From NCBI RefSeq assembly GCF_028736115.1, contig NZ_CP117877.1, positions 3,658,001 through 3,722,000 of the forward strand: 64,000 bases of DNA. Direction: 5' to 3'. This document shows, in pieces, positions 26,691-36,757 of the stretch (its first letter is position 1; each line of letters starts with the position of its first letter). Origin of the DNA: Mucilaginibacter sp. KACC 22063 (lineage in GTDB: Bacteria; Bacteroidota; Bacteroidia; Sphingobacteriales; Sphingobacteriaceae). The position numbers were made by a program, and so were the translations under genes. Below the pieces are notes generated by a model. It made no database searches and had not been told where the DNA came from. It worked only from the letters and a program-made list of their open reading frames with translations.

Positions 26691-29600
26691 ATGAAAATTC
26701 ATTTACGAAGGTCTATTCCCTGGAGTAAAATCATGAAGATTACCCTAAGTCAGGTACTTGTAACCGCAATGATTAGCGGTGTTACGTATGCAAGTCCGCT
26801 GAAAGCGCAAAACATCCTTGATAAAAAAGTTGATCTGTCTGTTGAGAGCATCAGCGTACAGGATGTACTTAACTATTTACAAAAAGCTGATAACGTAAAG
26901 TTTATCTACAGCGCAAACACAATAGATGTCACGAAAAAAGTATCTGTAAATTTCAAAGATCAACCTTTGAAAAAGGTACTTGATAATGTCTTAACCAATA
27001 ACGGCATCGACTATACCGTATTAAAAGACAGGATCATCTTAGGTAAAAAAGGTGCAGCTACAGCAACTGAATCAAATGGCAACACAATCGACTTAACTGC
27101 TGAAGGTTCTGCTACTAACAACGCAGTTATTCCTGTAAGCGGTAAAATTGTCGACGAAACAGGCCAACCTGTAATTGGTGCAACGGTTGTAGAAAAAGGC
27201 ACAACCAACGGCGTTTCTGTAGGCGTGGACGGTTCTTATAAACTTAACGTAAACAGCACTAACTCGGTGCTTGTTGTTTCGTTTTTAGGCTATGCTTCAC
27301 AAGAAATTCCGGTAGGCAGCCAAACAGTAATTAACGTTACCCTGCGTGCAGACAACAAAACCCTTAACGAGGTAGTAGTTGTAGGTTATGGTACACAAAA
27401 AAGAACTACAGTAACAGGTGCTATCAGCAGCGTTAAGGCTTCTGATCTGGAAAACCAGCAGATTACCCGTGTTGATGATGCCTTAAAAGGCCGTACCCCG
27501 GGTGTAAACGTTGTTCAAAGCTCTGGTGCTCCGGGTGCTGCCCCTACCGTACGTGTACGTGGTATCACCTCTATCAACAATAGCGACCCTCTTTACGTAA
27601 TTGATGGTGTTATTGTGACCAACGGTGGTATTGATAACATCAATCCTAACGATATCGAGTCAATGGACGTACTGAAAGATGCATCAGCTGCTATCTACGG
27701 TTCACGTGCATCAAACGGCGTTATCCTGATAACCACTAAAAAAGGTAAAACAGGCCCTGCTAAAATTTCTTACAATGGCTATACAGGCTGGCAGTCACCA
27801 GTAAAAAAGGTTGACCTGGCTAATGCTACACAGTACGCTACTTTAAGAAACCAGGCGGTAACTAATGATGGCGGTACTGCTCCGTTTGCTAATCCTGCTC
27901 AATATGGTACAGGTACCAACTGGCAGGATGTTATTTTCGCTAACAATGCATTTATCCAAAATCATAACTTAAGCATTAGTGGTGCAAATGATAATGCAAG
28001 TTATTACACTTCTTTTGGTTACTTAGATCAGGATGGTATCGTTTTACCACAAATTTCGAACTACAAAAGGTTTAACTTTACTACTAATACCAGCTTTAAG
28101 CTGAAAAAATGGTTAACTGTTGGTGAAAACTTCACCTATACTTATACCCGCAACCAAGGCATAGGTAATACCAACAGCGTATTTGGTGGCCCGCTTAGCT
28201 CAGCATTAAACCTTGACCCGCTTACGCCAACTGTAGTAACAGATATCAACGCTCAGCCTAATGCCAGCGTTTACACTTCAAATGCGAAATACATTTTAAG
28301 AAATGCTTTAGGCCAGCCTTACGGTATCTCTAACTATGTACAGAACGAGATCACTAACCCGTTAGCTTATGCACAAAATCAAGCTGGCAACTTTGGCTAT
28401 TCGCATAACCTTTTAGGTAGCGCATTTGTTGAGGTTACACCTATTGCAGGTTTAAAAATACGTTCACAGATCAGTGGAAAAGAAGCATTTTATGGCAGCA
28501 AATCATTCACCCCGCTTTATTATTTAAACGGCAGCTCAAGTAACCTGTCGGCTACTTCACAATATCTTGACAGCGAAAGTAACCTGACCTGGAACTTAGA
28601 TAATACAGCTTCATATACACGCTCATTCGGCCTGCATAATGTAAGCGCATTAGTTGGTTTCAGTGCACAACGCCAGAGCGGTTTTGGCTTAAATGGCACT
28701 TTCCTTGGCGAACCTGTTAATACTTTTAATGAGGCTTCTCCAAACTTTGCACTTGTTAATGCTAACAAAATTGCAAACGGTTATGATAACCAGCCATATT
28801 CACTGGCTTCAACATTCGCCCGTATTACTTACGATTACGACCAGAAATATTTATTCACTGGTATTATCCGCCGTGACGGCTCATCGAAATTTGGTAGCAA
28901 CAACGTTTACGGTACCTTCCCTTCAGGAGAAATTGGTTACGTAATGACCCGTGAAGATTGGTTCCCTAAAAATACATTTATCGACTTCTTAAAGATCCGT
29001 GGATCTTATGGTGTAGTGGGTAACGAAATGTCGCTTAACCCATTCCAGTACCTATCAACCATTGGTAGCGGCCGTAACTATGTATTTGGTAATCCGAACA
29101 CTTTATATGTAGGTTATAGCCCTAACGCTCCTTCAAACCCGGATTTGAAATGGGAAGAAACCCATACAGCTGACATTGGTTTAGATCTGACTTTATTCAA
29201 CAACTTAAGCGTTAACTTAGACGTATATCAGAAAAAAACCAAAGGTATGCTGCAACAGGTTCAGTTACCTGCTTATGCCGGTTTTGCCGGACAGCCATCT
29301 GCCAACATTGGCGACATGGAAAACAAAGGTATCGAGGTTAGCCTTTCATACAACAACCGCATTGGCGACTTTAAATATAACGTAGGCGGTAACCTTGCTT
29401 ACAATCATAACGAAGTAACTTACCTTGGTACACAGATCAACTACTTTACTGTAGGTAACGTACAAAGTACAGCTTACGAGATTGGCCGTACACAAGTTGG
29501 ACACCCGGTAGGTGCTTTCTATGGCTTCCAGGAGGTTGGTACATTTAAGTCACAAGCCGAGATCAACTCATACACCAATGCAAGCGGTGCTTTGATACAA

Positions 29601-30191
29601 CCAAACGCTAAACCGGGTGACTTTAAATGGGTGGATACTAATGGCGATGGTAAAATTGATGCTAATGACCGTACCTGGTTAGGCAATCCACTGCCAACAT
29701 TCACTTATGGTGTTAACTTATCAGGCAGCTATAAACAATTTGATTTCTTGTTATTTGGTCAGGGTGCATGGGGTAATAAAATTTACCAGGCTTACCGTCG
29801 TTTAGATTTAAATACAGCTAACTATCCGCTTGCTGCACTTAATGCATGGTCTCCATCAAACGCAAGCAGCAACTACCCTCGCCTGTCTGACGCAGATCCG
29901 AACAATAACTTTAAAAACCCATCAAACTTCTATCTGCAAAGCGGTGCTTACTTCCGCATTAAAACTTTGCAGGTTGGATACACTATTCCTAAAAACTGGT
30001 TAAAAGCAGCTGATATACAAAAAGTACGTGTATTCTTAAGCAGCAATAACCTGCTTACCATTACCGGTTACAAAGGCTTCGATCCGGAGATCGGCGCTAA
30101 CAGCAATGGTTCAGTTGGCATAGGTGGTATCGATATGGGTGTTTACCCACAAGCGCGTACACTTATGGTTGGGCTTGATATAACATTATAA
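26691..30191 (+). CDS. SusC/RagA-family transporter with STN signalling domain
   Basis: An 1166-aa TonB-linked outer-membrane protein. A long signal peptide ends near SPLKAQ (residue 40). The STN (secretin/TonB short N-terminal) domain spans about 48-115 (VDLSVESISVQDVLNYLQKA, KFIYSANTIDV, YTVLKDRIIL), which touches FecR. A carboxypeptidase-like domain (VSGKIVDETGQPVIGATVVEK, about 148-225), TonB-box-like LNEVVVVGYGTQ, the SusC plug (PNDIESMDVLKDASAAIYGSRASNGVILITT, about 322-352) and a barrel follow. The order sigma-FecR-STN-SusC-SusD is the standard self-inducing nutrient-uptake unit. Confidence 0.95.
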   Translation: MKIHLRRSIPWSKIMKITLSQVLVTAMISGVTYASPLKAQNILDKKVDLSVESISVQDVLNYLQKADNVKFIYSANTIDVTKKVSVNFKDQPLKKVLDNVLTNNGIDYTVLKDRIILGKKGAATATESNGNTIDLTAEGSATNNAVIPVSGKIVDETGQPVIGATVVEKGTTNGVSVGVDGSYKLNVNSTNSVLVVSFLGYASQEIPVGSQTVINVTLRADNKTLNEVVVVGYGTQKRTTVTGAISSVKASDLENQQITRVDDALKGRTPGVNVVQSSGAPGAAPTVRVRGITSINNSDPLYVIDGVIVTNGGIDNINPNDIESMDVLKDASAAIYGSRASNGVILITTKKGKTGPAKISYNGYTGWQSPVKKVDLANATQYATLRNQAVTNDGGTAPFANPAQYGTGTNWQDVIFANNAFIQNHNLSISGANDNASYYTSFGYLDQDGIVLPQISNYKRFNFTTNTSFKLKKWLTVGENFTYTYTRNQGIGNTNSVFGGPLSSALNLDPLTPTVVTDINAQPNASVYTSNAKYILRNALGQPYGISNYVQNEITNPLAYAQNQAGNFGYSHNLLGSAFVEVTPIAGLKIRSQISGKEAFYGSKSFTPLYYLNGSSSNLSATSQYLDSESNLTWNLDNTASYTRSFGLHNVSALVGFSAQRQSGFGLNGTFLGEPVNTFNEASPNFALVNANKIANGYDNQPYSLASTFARITYDYDQKYLFTGIIRRDGSSKFGSNNVYGTFPSGEIGYVMTREDWFPKNTFIDFLKIRGSYGVVGNEMSLNPFQYLSTIGSGRNYVFGNPNTLYVGYSPNAPSNPDLKWEETHTADIGLDLTLFNNLSVNLDVYQKKTKGMLQQVQLPAYAGFAGQPSANIGDMENKGIEVSLSYNNRIGDFKYNVGGNLAYNHNEVTYLGTQINYFTVGNVQSTAYEIGRTQVGHPVGAFYGFQEVGTFKSQAEINSYTNASGALIQPNAKPGDFKWVDTNGDGKIDANDRTWLGNPLPTFTYGVNLSGSYKQFDFLLFGQGAWGNKIYQAYRRLDLNTANYPLAALNAWSPSNASSNYPRLSDADPNNNFKNPSNFYLQSGAYFRIKTLQVGYTIPKNWLKAADIQKVRVFLSSNNLLTITGYKGFDPEIGANSNGSVGIGGIDMGVYPQARTLMVGLDITL

Positions 30192-30209
30192 TTTTAATTA
30201 GTTAAGAAG

Positions 30210-31727
30210 ATGAACAGAAAATATATAAAGTATACAGCGTTTTCCCTTATCGGAATAATGGGTGTAGCTGCTTCATGTAAAAAATCATTTCTTGAAAATC
30301 AGCCTAAAGGCGAATTTTTAGAATCAAACTATTACGCCAATGCCGACCAGGCTTTAACCGGCGTGGTAGCTGCTTATGATCCGTTGGTTACTGAAACCGG
30401 CGGTATCGATAATACCTATACTGACCCACTGGGTGCATTAAACGCAGCATCTGACGATTGTTTTGCTGGCGGCGGCAGCTCATCAGATATGCCCCTTTGG
30501 CAAGCCATCAACAATTACACCATGTCACCGGCTCAAGGTCCTCAGGGTGGTTTTTGGGCAGTAAACTTTCAAGGTGTAAACCGTACAGATGTATTGCTGC
30601 AAAAATTACCGAGCGTACCAGGATTAAGCGCTGATCTTTTGAAACGCTATACTGCTGAAGGCCAGTTTTTGCGTGCGCATTATTACTTTGATTTAGTACG
30701 TATTTTCAAAAACGTACCATTGATCTTAAAACCGCTTCAAACATCAGAAGTTTACAATCAGCCGCAAGCTGCTCCAGAAGCAGTTTACAAACAAGTAGAA
30801 ACCGACTTGATCGCTGCTATTCCAAACTTACCTGTAACGGTATCTGCAGCCGAATATGGCCGTGCTACACAAGGTGCTGCTAAAGCCCTTTTAGGTAAAG
30901 TTTACCTGTATGAGAAAAAATGGGCTGAAGCTGCTGCCATGTTTGCAGATGTAAACGGCACACCAGGCGGTACCAGCACTTATGGCTACAAATTGATGGC
31001 TAAATACGGTGATATTTTTGATCCGACTAAGAAGTTCAACAGTGAATCAATTTTCGAGATTGTACACACCGGCGATCAAAACTATACCTGGAGCAACTGG
31101 AACCAGTTTAAATCAAACATTTATGTGCAAATGGTTGGCCCAAGAAGCTATACCGGCCCATTATATTACGGTGGTGGTTACGGCTTCAACCCGATTACGC
31201 CTCAACTGGTTGCTGCCATGAAAGGCGATCCACGTTACCCTTACACCATAGCTAATATCGACAGCATCGCGAAAGCTAACAATGCTTCTTATCAGCAAAG
31301 CTATCAGGGCACTGGATATTACATCCAGAAATATGCACCATTGCTGAAAAACAAAGTAACCACAGGTACTACTGACTTAAACTGGCCTAATGATTATATC
31401 GAGATCCGTTTAGCAGATACTTACCTGATGGAAGCTGAAGCTTTGGTAAATGCAGGCAGCAACGTTGGCCGTGCACAAGCATTGTTAGATGCCGTACGCG
31501 GACGTGTTGGATTACCATCGGTACCGGCTACTTTAGCTAACATTTACAATGAGCGCCGTTTAGAGCTTGCTACAGAAGGCCACCGCTGGTTCGACTTAGT
31601 AAGAACCGGACAAGCGCCAACTGTACTTGCATTTAAAGGCTTCAAGGCAGGTAAAAACGAAATACTTCCGATTCCTTTAAACGAAACAACCAATGGTTCT
31701 CAGGTAAAACAGAACCCTGGTTATTAA
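30210..31727 (+). CDS. SusD/RagB-family nutrient-uptake lipoprotein
   Basis: A 505-aa lipoprotein, lipobox VAASC followed by KKSFLENQPKGEF. The N-terminal SusD_RagB domain (ANADQALTGVVAAYDPL, LKRYTAEGQFLRAHYYFDLVRIFKNVPLI) and C-terminal part (RLADTYLMEAEALVNAG, ERRLELATEGHRWFDLVRTG) are both typical. It covers the SusC channel encoded 18 bases upstream. The unit ends at the strong hairpin 14 bases past its stop. I see no glycanase beside it that would name the substrate. Confidence 0.95.
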   Translation: MNRKYIKYTAFSLIGIMGVAASCKKSFLENQPKGEFLESNYYANADQALTGVVAAYDPLVTETGGIDNTYTDPLGALNAASDDCFAGGGSSSDMPLWQAINNYTMSPAQGPQGGFWAVNFQGVNRTDVLLQKLPSVPGLSADLLKRYTAEGQFLRAHYYFDLVRIFKNVPLILKPLQTSEVYNQPQAAPEAVYKQVETDLIAAIPNLPVTVSAAEYGRATQGAAKALLGKVYLYEKKWAEAAAMFADVNGTPGGTSTYGYKLMAKYGDIFDPTKKFNSESIFEIVHTGDQNYTWSNWNQFKSNIYVQMVGPRSYTGPLYYGGGYGFNPITPQLVAAMKGDPRYPYTIANIDSIAKANNASYQQSYQGTGYYIQKYAPLLKNKVTTGTTDLNWPNDYIEIRLADTYLMEAEALVNAGSNVGRAQALLDAVRGRVGLPSVPATLANIYNERRLELATEGHRWFDLVRTGQAPTVLAFKGFKAGKNEILPIPLNETTNGSQVKQNPGY

Positions 31728-31740
31728 TAAATAACTACTT

Positions 31741-31777
31741 AACAGAAAATGCAGGCCAAGCCTGCATTTTCTGTTTT
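31741..31777 (+). terminator. Strong rho-independent terminator after SusD
   Basis: A perfect 16-bp stem (31741-31756 with 31760-31775), loop CAA, ending in TTTT. It separates the SusCD unit from the cytochrome gene that begins 30 bases further on. Confidence 0.9.
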
Positions 31778-31806
31778 ATGAAGACTTGTTATGTTTGCAC
31801 TTACTA

Positions 31807-33000
31807 ATGAAAACTAAGCGTTTTTACTTTTTCATACTGCTGCTGTTTCCGCTAACAGTATTTATCTCCCAGTGCCTTACTCCTGCAAAGCAAGACCCGC
31901 GCGATGCCGTTTTTGCCGGATCAGATAAATGCCAGAAATGCCACAAAGATGTTTATGATTCATACGTCCATACCGCGCATTTTAATTCGTCACGGTTGGC
32001 TACATCACAAACTGTGCACGGCAGTTTCACTAATAACCATACGTTTTCATTTGGTAATAATCAGGTAGTGGCCATGGAAAAACGCGACAGCGGCTTATAC
32101 CAGGTTTATTACGTTAACGGTAAACAAAAAGAAGCGCACCGTTTTGACATTACCTTCGGTGGTAAAAAGGCAGAGACATACCTGTCATGGAACGGCAACC
32201 AGCTTTTCCAGTTGCCTATGTCCTACTTCACGGCATTAAACAGCTGGACCAATAGTCCTGGGTACCGTACCGACAGACCCGACTTTGAGCGACCAATTTT
32301 ACGCCGCTGTTTCGAGTGCCATAGTTCATATATTAAAGAACTGCCCCAGCAGTCTATTGATATGCAGCACCGCGTTGTTGCATTTGACAAAAGCTCATTA
32401 ATATTAGGCATCGACTGCGAACGTTGCCACGGCCCCGCCGCAAATCACGTTAATTACCACACCGAGTTTCCGAACGAAAAGAAAGCGAAATACATCAATA
32501 CTTACGCTTCGCTTACCCGCTCGCAAAAGCTTGATGCCTGTGCAGTTTGCCATGCCAGCAATAAAGAAGCATTCATGGTAACTTCGTTTAAATTTAAAAT
32601 GGGCGATACTTTAAGCAAGTTTAAAGAACCCAATTTCCTGCCCGAAAATCCTGACCCTGATAAACTGGATGTGCATGGTAACCAAAGCGGCTTGTTAGCG
32701 ACCAGCAAATGCTTTATAAAAAGCAGTATGGATTGCGGCAGCTGCCATAACCCGCACACGAATCAAAAATTAGATCTGGCTGCTTATTCGCAGAAATGTA
32801 TGAACTGCCATAGCAACGCCAATCATAATTTTTGCCCTATGGAAAGCAAGCTGGGTGTGGCCATAAAACAAAACTGCATTGACTGCCATATGCCTTTAAA
32901 GCCATCAAATGTGATTGAGGTGGAAGCATCAGGCGGCAAAAAGGTTGTGCCTTACCTGGTACGCACACACCATATTGCTATATATCCTAAAAAGCTATAG
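31807..33000 (+). CDS. Seven-haem cytochrome c lipoprotein
   Basis: A 397-aa protein started at ATG 31807 (MKTKRFYFFILLL). The signal peptide ends in FISQC, which would serve as a lipobox (the -1 Gln is unusual). Seven CXXCH haem motifs are visible in order: CQKCH, CFECH, CERCH, CAVCH, CGSCH, CMNCH, CIDCH. The spacing and HGPAANHV context resemble cytochrome c554/NapC-NrfH-like multihaem families; an assignment to one of these is not safe. It is an envelope electron-transfer protein whose partner is not in the window. It ends 5 bases from a convergent gene. Confidence 0.9.
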   Translation: MKTKRFYFFILLLFPLTVFISQCLTPAKQDPRDAVFAGSDKCQKCHKDVYDSYVHTAHFNSSRLATSQTVHGSFTNNHTFSFGNNQVVAMEKRDSGLYQVYYVNGKQKEAHRFDITFGGKKAETYLSWNGNQLFQLPMSYFTALNSWTNSPGYRTDRPDFERPILRRCFECHSSYIKELPQQSIDMQHRVVAFDKSSLILGIDCERCHGPAANHVNYHTEFPNEKKAKYINTYASLTRSQKLDACAVCHASNKEAFMVTSFKFKMGDTLSKFKEPNFLPENPDPDKLDVHGNQSGLLATSKCFIKSSMDCGSCHNPHTNQKLDLAAYSQKCMNCHSNANHNFCPMESKLGVAIKQNCIDCHMPLKPSNVIEVEASGGKKVVPYLVRTHHIAIYPKKL

Positions 33001-33005
33001 CTTAT

Positions 33006-33452
33006 TTATTCCTCCGCTTTAAGCTGCCTGTAGGTAAGTGTTGCAAACAACGCAAACACAATATGTGCAGGTACAAGCTGCGCATAATATTTATTGTATT
33101 TGATCCACGGCGGCGATGGGTGCATTTTGAAAGTAAGTTTCCAAACACCTACTGCCACAGCACCGCTCACAGCGCCAAGCATTAACGCATTTAATGCAGA
33201 TGGCTTTAATTTGCGGCGTTCCCAAAGCTCAGTATATACGGCAGCAAAAACAAGCCCTACTAAATAGTGGGCAGTCCACCCCTGTACTTTGCTTAATTTT
33301 TTTGTTTGTGGTAAAAGGCGATGAATTAATGTTGCCAGATGCTCCGGTTCGCTAAAATTCTCTTTTGCAGCAACAGAAACCATATAGCTAAAAAGTGTCA
33401 TCATGCTGGTACCGGCAATTGCTTCCAGAGCTGCTTTTTCTAACTTCTGCAT
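33006..33452 (-). CDS. Small membrane protein, unknown
   Basis: A 148-aa protein with three to four hydrophobic segments (about 12-30, 64-82, 92-108 and 127-142). The N-terminal phrase LEKAALEAIAGTSMMTLFSYM is found in a family of uncharacterised Bacteroidetes membrane proteins, but I cannot name a function. It is convergent with the cytochrome gene and lies beside the terminator of the efflux operon. Its promoter must lie in 33453-33552. Confidence 0.7.
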   Translation of the reverse strand: MQKLEKAALEAIAGTSMMTLFSYMVSVAAKENFSEPEHLATLIHRLLPQTKKLSKVQGWTAHYLVGLVFAAVYTELWERRKLKPSALNALMLGAVSGAVAVGVWKLTFKMHPSPPWIKYNKYYAQLVPAHIVFALFATLTYRQLKAEE

Positions 33453-33552
33453 TGTACTCCTTTTTGGTGTAATTCAATAACATTGTTAAATATCAGAAGG
33501 TTTTTATAAGACATCTGACTCAACGCTCTCAACTAATATAGCCGTACACAAA

Positions 33553-33581
33553 AAATGCCCTGCTGATTCAGCAGGGCATTT
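33553..33581 (-). terminator. Rho-independent terminator of the metal-efflux operon
   Basis: The stem AAATGCCCTGC / GCAGGGCATTT (33553-33563 and 33571-33581) has a 7-base loop and, on the minus strand, is followed by a T-run. It lies 22 bases past the RND gene stop. Confidence 0.9.
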
Positions 33582-33602
33582 GTGTTTATTAATAATCAGC
33601 TT

Positions 33603-36600
33603 TTAGATTGCACTTACACGGCCGCTGTTCACTTTTTTCTGATAGCTCCAATAGAATACAATCGGGAACACGAATAAGTTAAATATCGTATTGGTGATTA
33701 ATCCACCGATAACAACGATAGCCAACGGTTTTGATGCCTCTGAGCCAATACCTGTAGATAAAGCTGCAGGTAACAGACCGATGGCTGCCATCATGGCTGT
33801 CATGATTACCGGGCGCATACGATCGGCAATACCGGCTTTAAGCGCTTCAGGGAATGAATGATAAACATCGTGCTTCAGGTCTTTAATATTCGACTTGAAT
33901 TTCGTGATCAGGATTACCCCATTTTGCACACATATACCAAACAAGGCAATAAAACCAATACCGGCGGATATATTAAAGTTAACACCCGTGATCAATAAGG
34001 CAAGGATACCGCCCATAATTGCAAACGGTACGTTGTTTAATACCAGCAGCGAATCGCGCACGTTGCCAAACAATACAAACAGGATGAAGAAAATAATTAG
34101 CAAACTGACAGGTACCGCCTGCGATAAACGCTTGGTTGCACGCTGCTGGTTTTCAAAGTCACCTGCCCATTCTAAACGGTAGTCTTTTGGTAGTTTGATC
34201 TTTGCGTTTACTTTAGCCTGAGCTTCTTTTATGGTACTACCCATATCACGGCCGCGGATAGAGAATTTGATAGCTCCATAGCGCTCGTTTTTATCGCGGT
34301 AGATCATACTCACACCTGTGATCTTGTTTATATCAGCAATCTCACGCAGTGGTACACGGCCATTATTAATGGTAGGTACACGCAAATCGCCTATTTCGGT
34401 GGCGTTGTTACGGAAGTCTTCCGGATAACGGATACGCAGGTCGAATTTCTTCTCACCTTCGTAGATCTGCGTTGCAGAACGTCCGCCAATAGCTGTTTCA
34501 ATAACGGCATTTGCATCGGCAGCAGTTACACCGTATTCAGCCATTTTATCCTGGTTAAGATTAATCTGTAACTCAGGCTGGCCCATGTTACGCAGGATAC
34601 CTAAATCCTGGATACCATTAACACCTTTCAGAATGTTGTAGATCTGTTCCTCACGGCCTTCGATATACTTATAATCGTCGCCAAACATTTTTACAACGAT
34701 AGAACCCTTTACACCCGACACCGCTTCTTCCACGTTATCAGAGATAGGCTGCGAAAAGTTGAGGTCAATACCCGGGAAGTATTTCAGCTTATCCTGCATC
34801 CGGGCAATCAACTGTTCTTTTGTTTCCTTGCGTTTCCATTCATCCTGCGGATAAATGTCAACGTGGAACTCGATGTTATAAAAGCCTGTAGCATCGGTAC
34901 CGTCATTAGGGCGTCCTGTTTGGGATATCACCTGCTTAACCTCGTCAAAGCTCAGGAATATGCGGCGGATCTCATTAGCCAGCTTTACCGACTCACCAAG
35001 GGAGGTACTTAACGGACCGGTAGCACGTACATAAATAGAACCTTCGTTTAGCTCCGGTAAAAACTCTGTACCTAATAAGGTAAAGCAACCTAAGCTCACT
35101 AACAAAGCAACTAATGCAACCGGGAATACCAGTTTACGGCGTTTAAAGCATACGCTGTAAAAACGCAACGCATTTTTAGTGATAAATTCTACAAATACGT
35201 TATGGCGTTCCCTGACATTCTTTTTAAGCAACACGCTTGACAGCGCAGGCACAAAAGTGAACGTAAGCAATAAGGCACCTAAAAGGGCGAAGCTAAGTGT
35301 CCATGCCAATGGCGAGAACATTTTACCTTCTACTTTCTGGAAACTGAAGATCGGCAGCAAACCGGTAATGATGATAGCTTTTGCAAAGAAGATACCTTTA
35401 CCGTTCACCTGGCATGCCTGGCGGATAAGGCCTAACTTGCTCAGTTTGTTAAAGCGTTCCATCCCTATTTCCTTCGCCTTATGGTCGAGCATTACAAAAA
35501 TCCCCTCCACCATGACGACGGCTCCATCTATGATAATACCAAAGTCGATAGCACCCATAGACAACAGATTGGCCGACATGCCTTTTAATTTAAGGCACAT
35601 AAATGCGAACAATAAAGCCAGCGGGATAATTACGGCCACAATAAGCGTGGTGCGCCAGTCGGCCATAAACAGTAATACAATTACTGTTACAAATATTATA
35701 CCCTCAGCCATGTTATGCAGCACGGTATGTGTTGCAAAATTCACCAGGTTTTCGCGGTCGTAGAAAGTGCTGATCTTAACGTCTTCTGGTAAGATCGTAG
35801 AGTTAAGCTCTTTCACTTTATCCTTCAGGCCGGCAATAACCACGCTTGGGTTTTCCCCTTTACGCATTACTACAATGCCTTCTACCACATCAGGGTCAAG
35901 GTCGCGGCCTACTTGTCCTAAACGTGGCAAAGCAGATTCAGTAACTTCGGCAACGTTCTTAACATAGATCGGCGTGCCTTTTACATTGTTAATTACAATG
36001 TTTTTGATCTCACTGATATTGTTCAGCAAACCAATACCACGCACTACGTACGACTGGCCTGCCTGCTGTATCACGTCGCCGCCTACGTTAATGTTACTTT
36101 TTGAAACAGCATCATATAACTGCAAGGCAGATATGTCATACTGTACCGCTTTTTGCGGGTTAACAGTGATCTGGTAGGCTTTAACCTCGCCACCAAAACT
36201 GTTTACATCGGCCACACCAGGTACTGAGCGTATCTCGCGGCTAACCACCCAATCCTGAATAGTTTTCAGCTCGCGTACACTGCGTTTGTTACTGGTAAGT
36301 GTGTAACGGAAAATCTCACCTGTAGGACCATAAGGCGGCTCAATCTCAGGCGAAACACCGTCTGGCAGGTTAGCATCGTCAAGGTGGTTATTGATCTGTA
36401 AACGTGCAAATGCATAGTCTACATCATCATCAAAAGTGATCTTTACAACAGACAAGCCAAACAGTGATGATGAACGTACGCTGGTTTTCTTTTCGGCAGG
36501 GTTCATCGCCAGTTCAATAGGGCGGGTTACAAATTTCTCCACCTCTTCTGCTGAGCGGCCTGGCCACTGGGTAATTATAGTTACAGATGTATTGGTTACA

Positions 36601-36731
36601 TCCGGAAACGCATCGATAGGTATACTTTTAAAACTGATGTAACCTGCTACAGCCAACAACAGTGTAATGAAAAATACAAAATACCGGTTTTTGAGTGCAA
36701 ACGAGAGCACTCCTTTTATAAACTTGTTCAT
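33603..36731 (-). CDS. Heavy-metal efflux RND transporter, CzcA-like
   Basis: A 1042-aa inner-membrane pump with 12 helices and two large periplasmic loops. The first helix region and loop (KSIPIDAFPDVTNTSVTIITQWPGR) are typical of the HME-RND group. The helix-4 motif DFGIIIDGAVVMVEG is the CzcA/CnrA type (divalent Zn, Co, Cd or Ni) rather than the copper/silver CusA type; this is a family inference, not proof of substrate. Last gene of the operon; 26 bases from the adaptor gene. Proton-driven export through the adaptor and TolC channel to outside the cell. Confidence 0.94.
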   Translation of the reverse strand: MNKFIKGVLSFALKNRYFVFFITLLLAVAGYISFKSIPIDAFPDVTNTSVTIITQWPGRSAEEVEKFVTRPIELAMNPAEKKTSVRSSSLFGLSVVKITFDDDVDYAFARLQINNHLDDANLPDGVSPEIEPPYGPTGEIFRYTLTSNKRSVRELKTIQDWVVSREIRSVPGVADVNSFGGEVKAYQITVNPQKAVQYDISALQLYDAVSKSNINVGGDVIQQAGQSYVVRGIGLLNNISEIKNIVINNVKGTPIYVKNVAEVTESALPRLGQVGRDLDPDVVEGIVVMRKGENPSVVIAGLKDKVKELNSTILPEDVKISTFYDRENLVNFATHTVLHNMAEGIIFVTVIVLLFMADWRTTLIVAVIIPLALLFAFMCLKLKGMSANLLSMGAIDFGIIIDGAVVMVEGIFVMLDHKAKEIGMERFNKLSKLGLIRQACQVNGKGIFFAKAIIITGLLPIFSFQKVEGKMFSPLAWTLSFALLGALLLTFTFVPALSSVLLKKNVRERHNVFVEFITKNALRFYSVCFKRRKLVFPVALVALLVSLGCFTLLGTEFLPELNEGSIYVRATGPLSTSLGESVKLANEIRRIFLSFDEVKQVISQTGRPNDGTDATGFYNIEFHVDIYPQDEWKRKETKEQLIARMQDKLKYFPGIDLNFSQPISDNVEEAVSGVKGSIVVKMFGDDYKYIEGREEQIYNILKGVNGIQDLGILRNMGQPELQINLNQDKMAEYGVTAADANAVIETAIGGRSATQIYEGEKKFDLRIRYPEDFRNNATEIGDLRVPTINNGRVPLREIADINKITGVSMIYRDKNERYGAIKFSIRGRDMGSTIKEAQAKVNAKIKLPKDYRLEWAGDFENQQRATKRLSQAVPVSLLIIFFILFVLFGNVRDSLLVLNNVPFAIMGGILALLITGVNFNISAGIGFIALFGICVQNGVILITKFKSNIKDLKHDVYHSFPEALKAGIADRMRPVIMTAMMAAIGLLPAALSTGIGSEASKPLAIVVIGGLITNTIFNLFVFPIVFYWSYQKKVNSGRVSAI

Positions 36732-36757
36732 TTAAACCGTATTAAATGGTTGGATAA

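Noticed and set aside
35179..35763. 194-aa open frame on the + strand
   Set aside because: It lies fully inside the RND transporter gene on the opposite strand; the protein has no family pattern and no ribosome-binding context.
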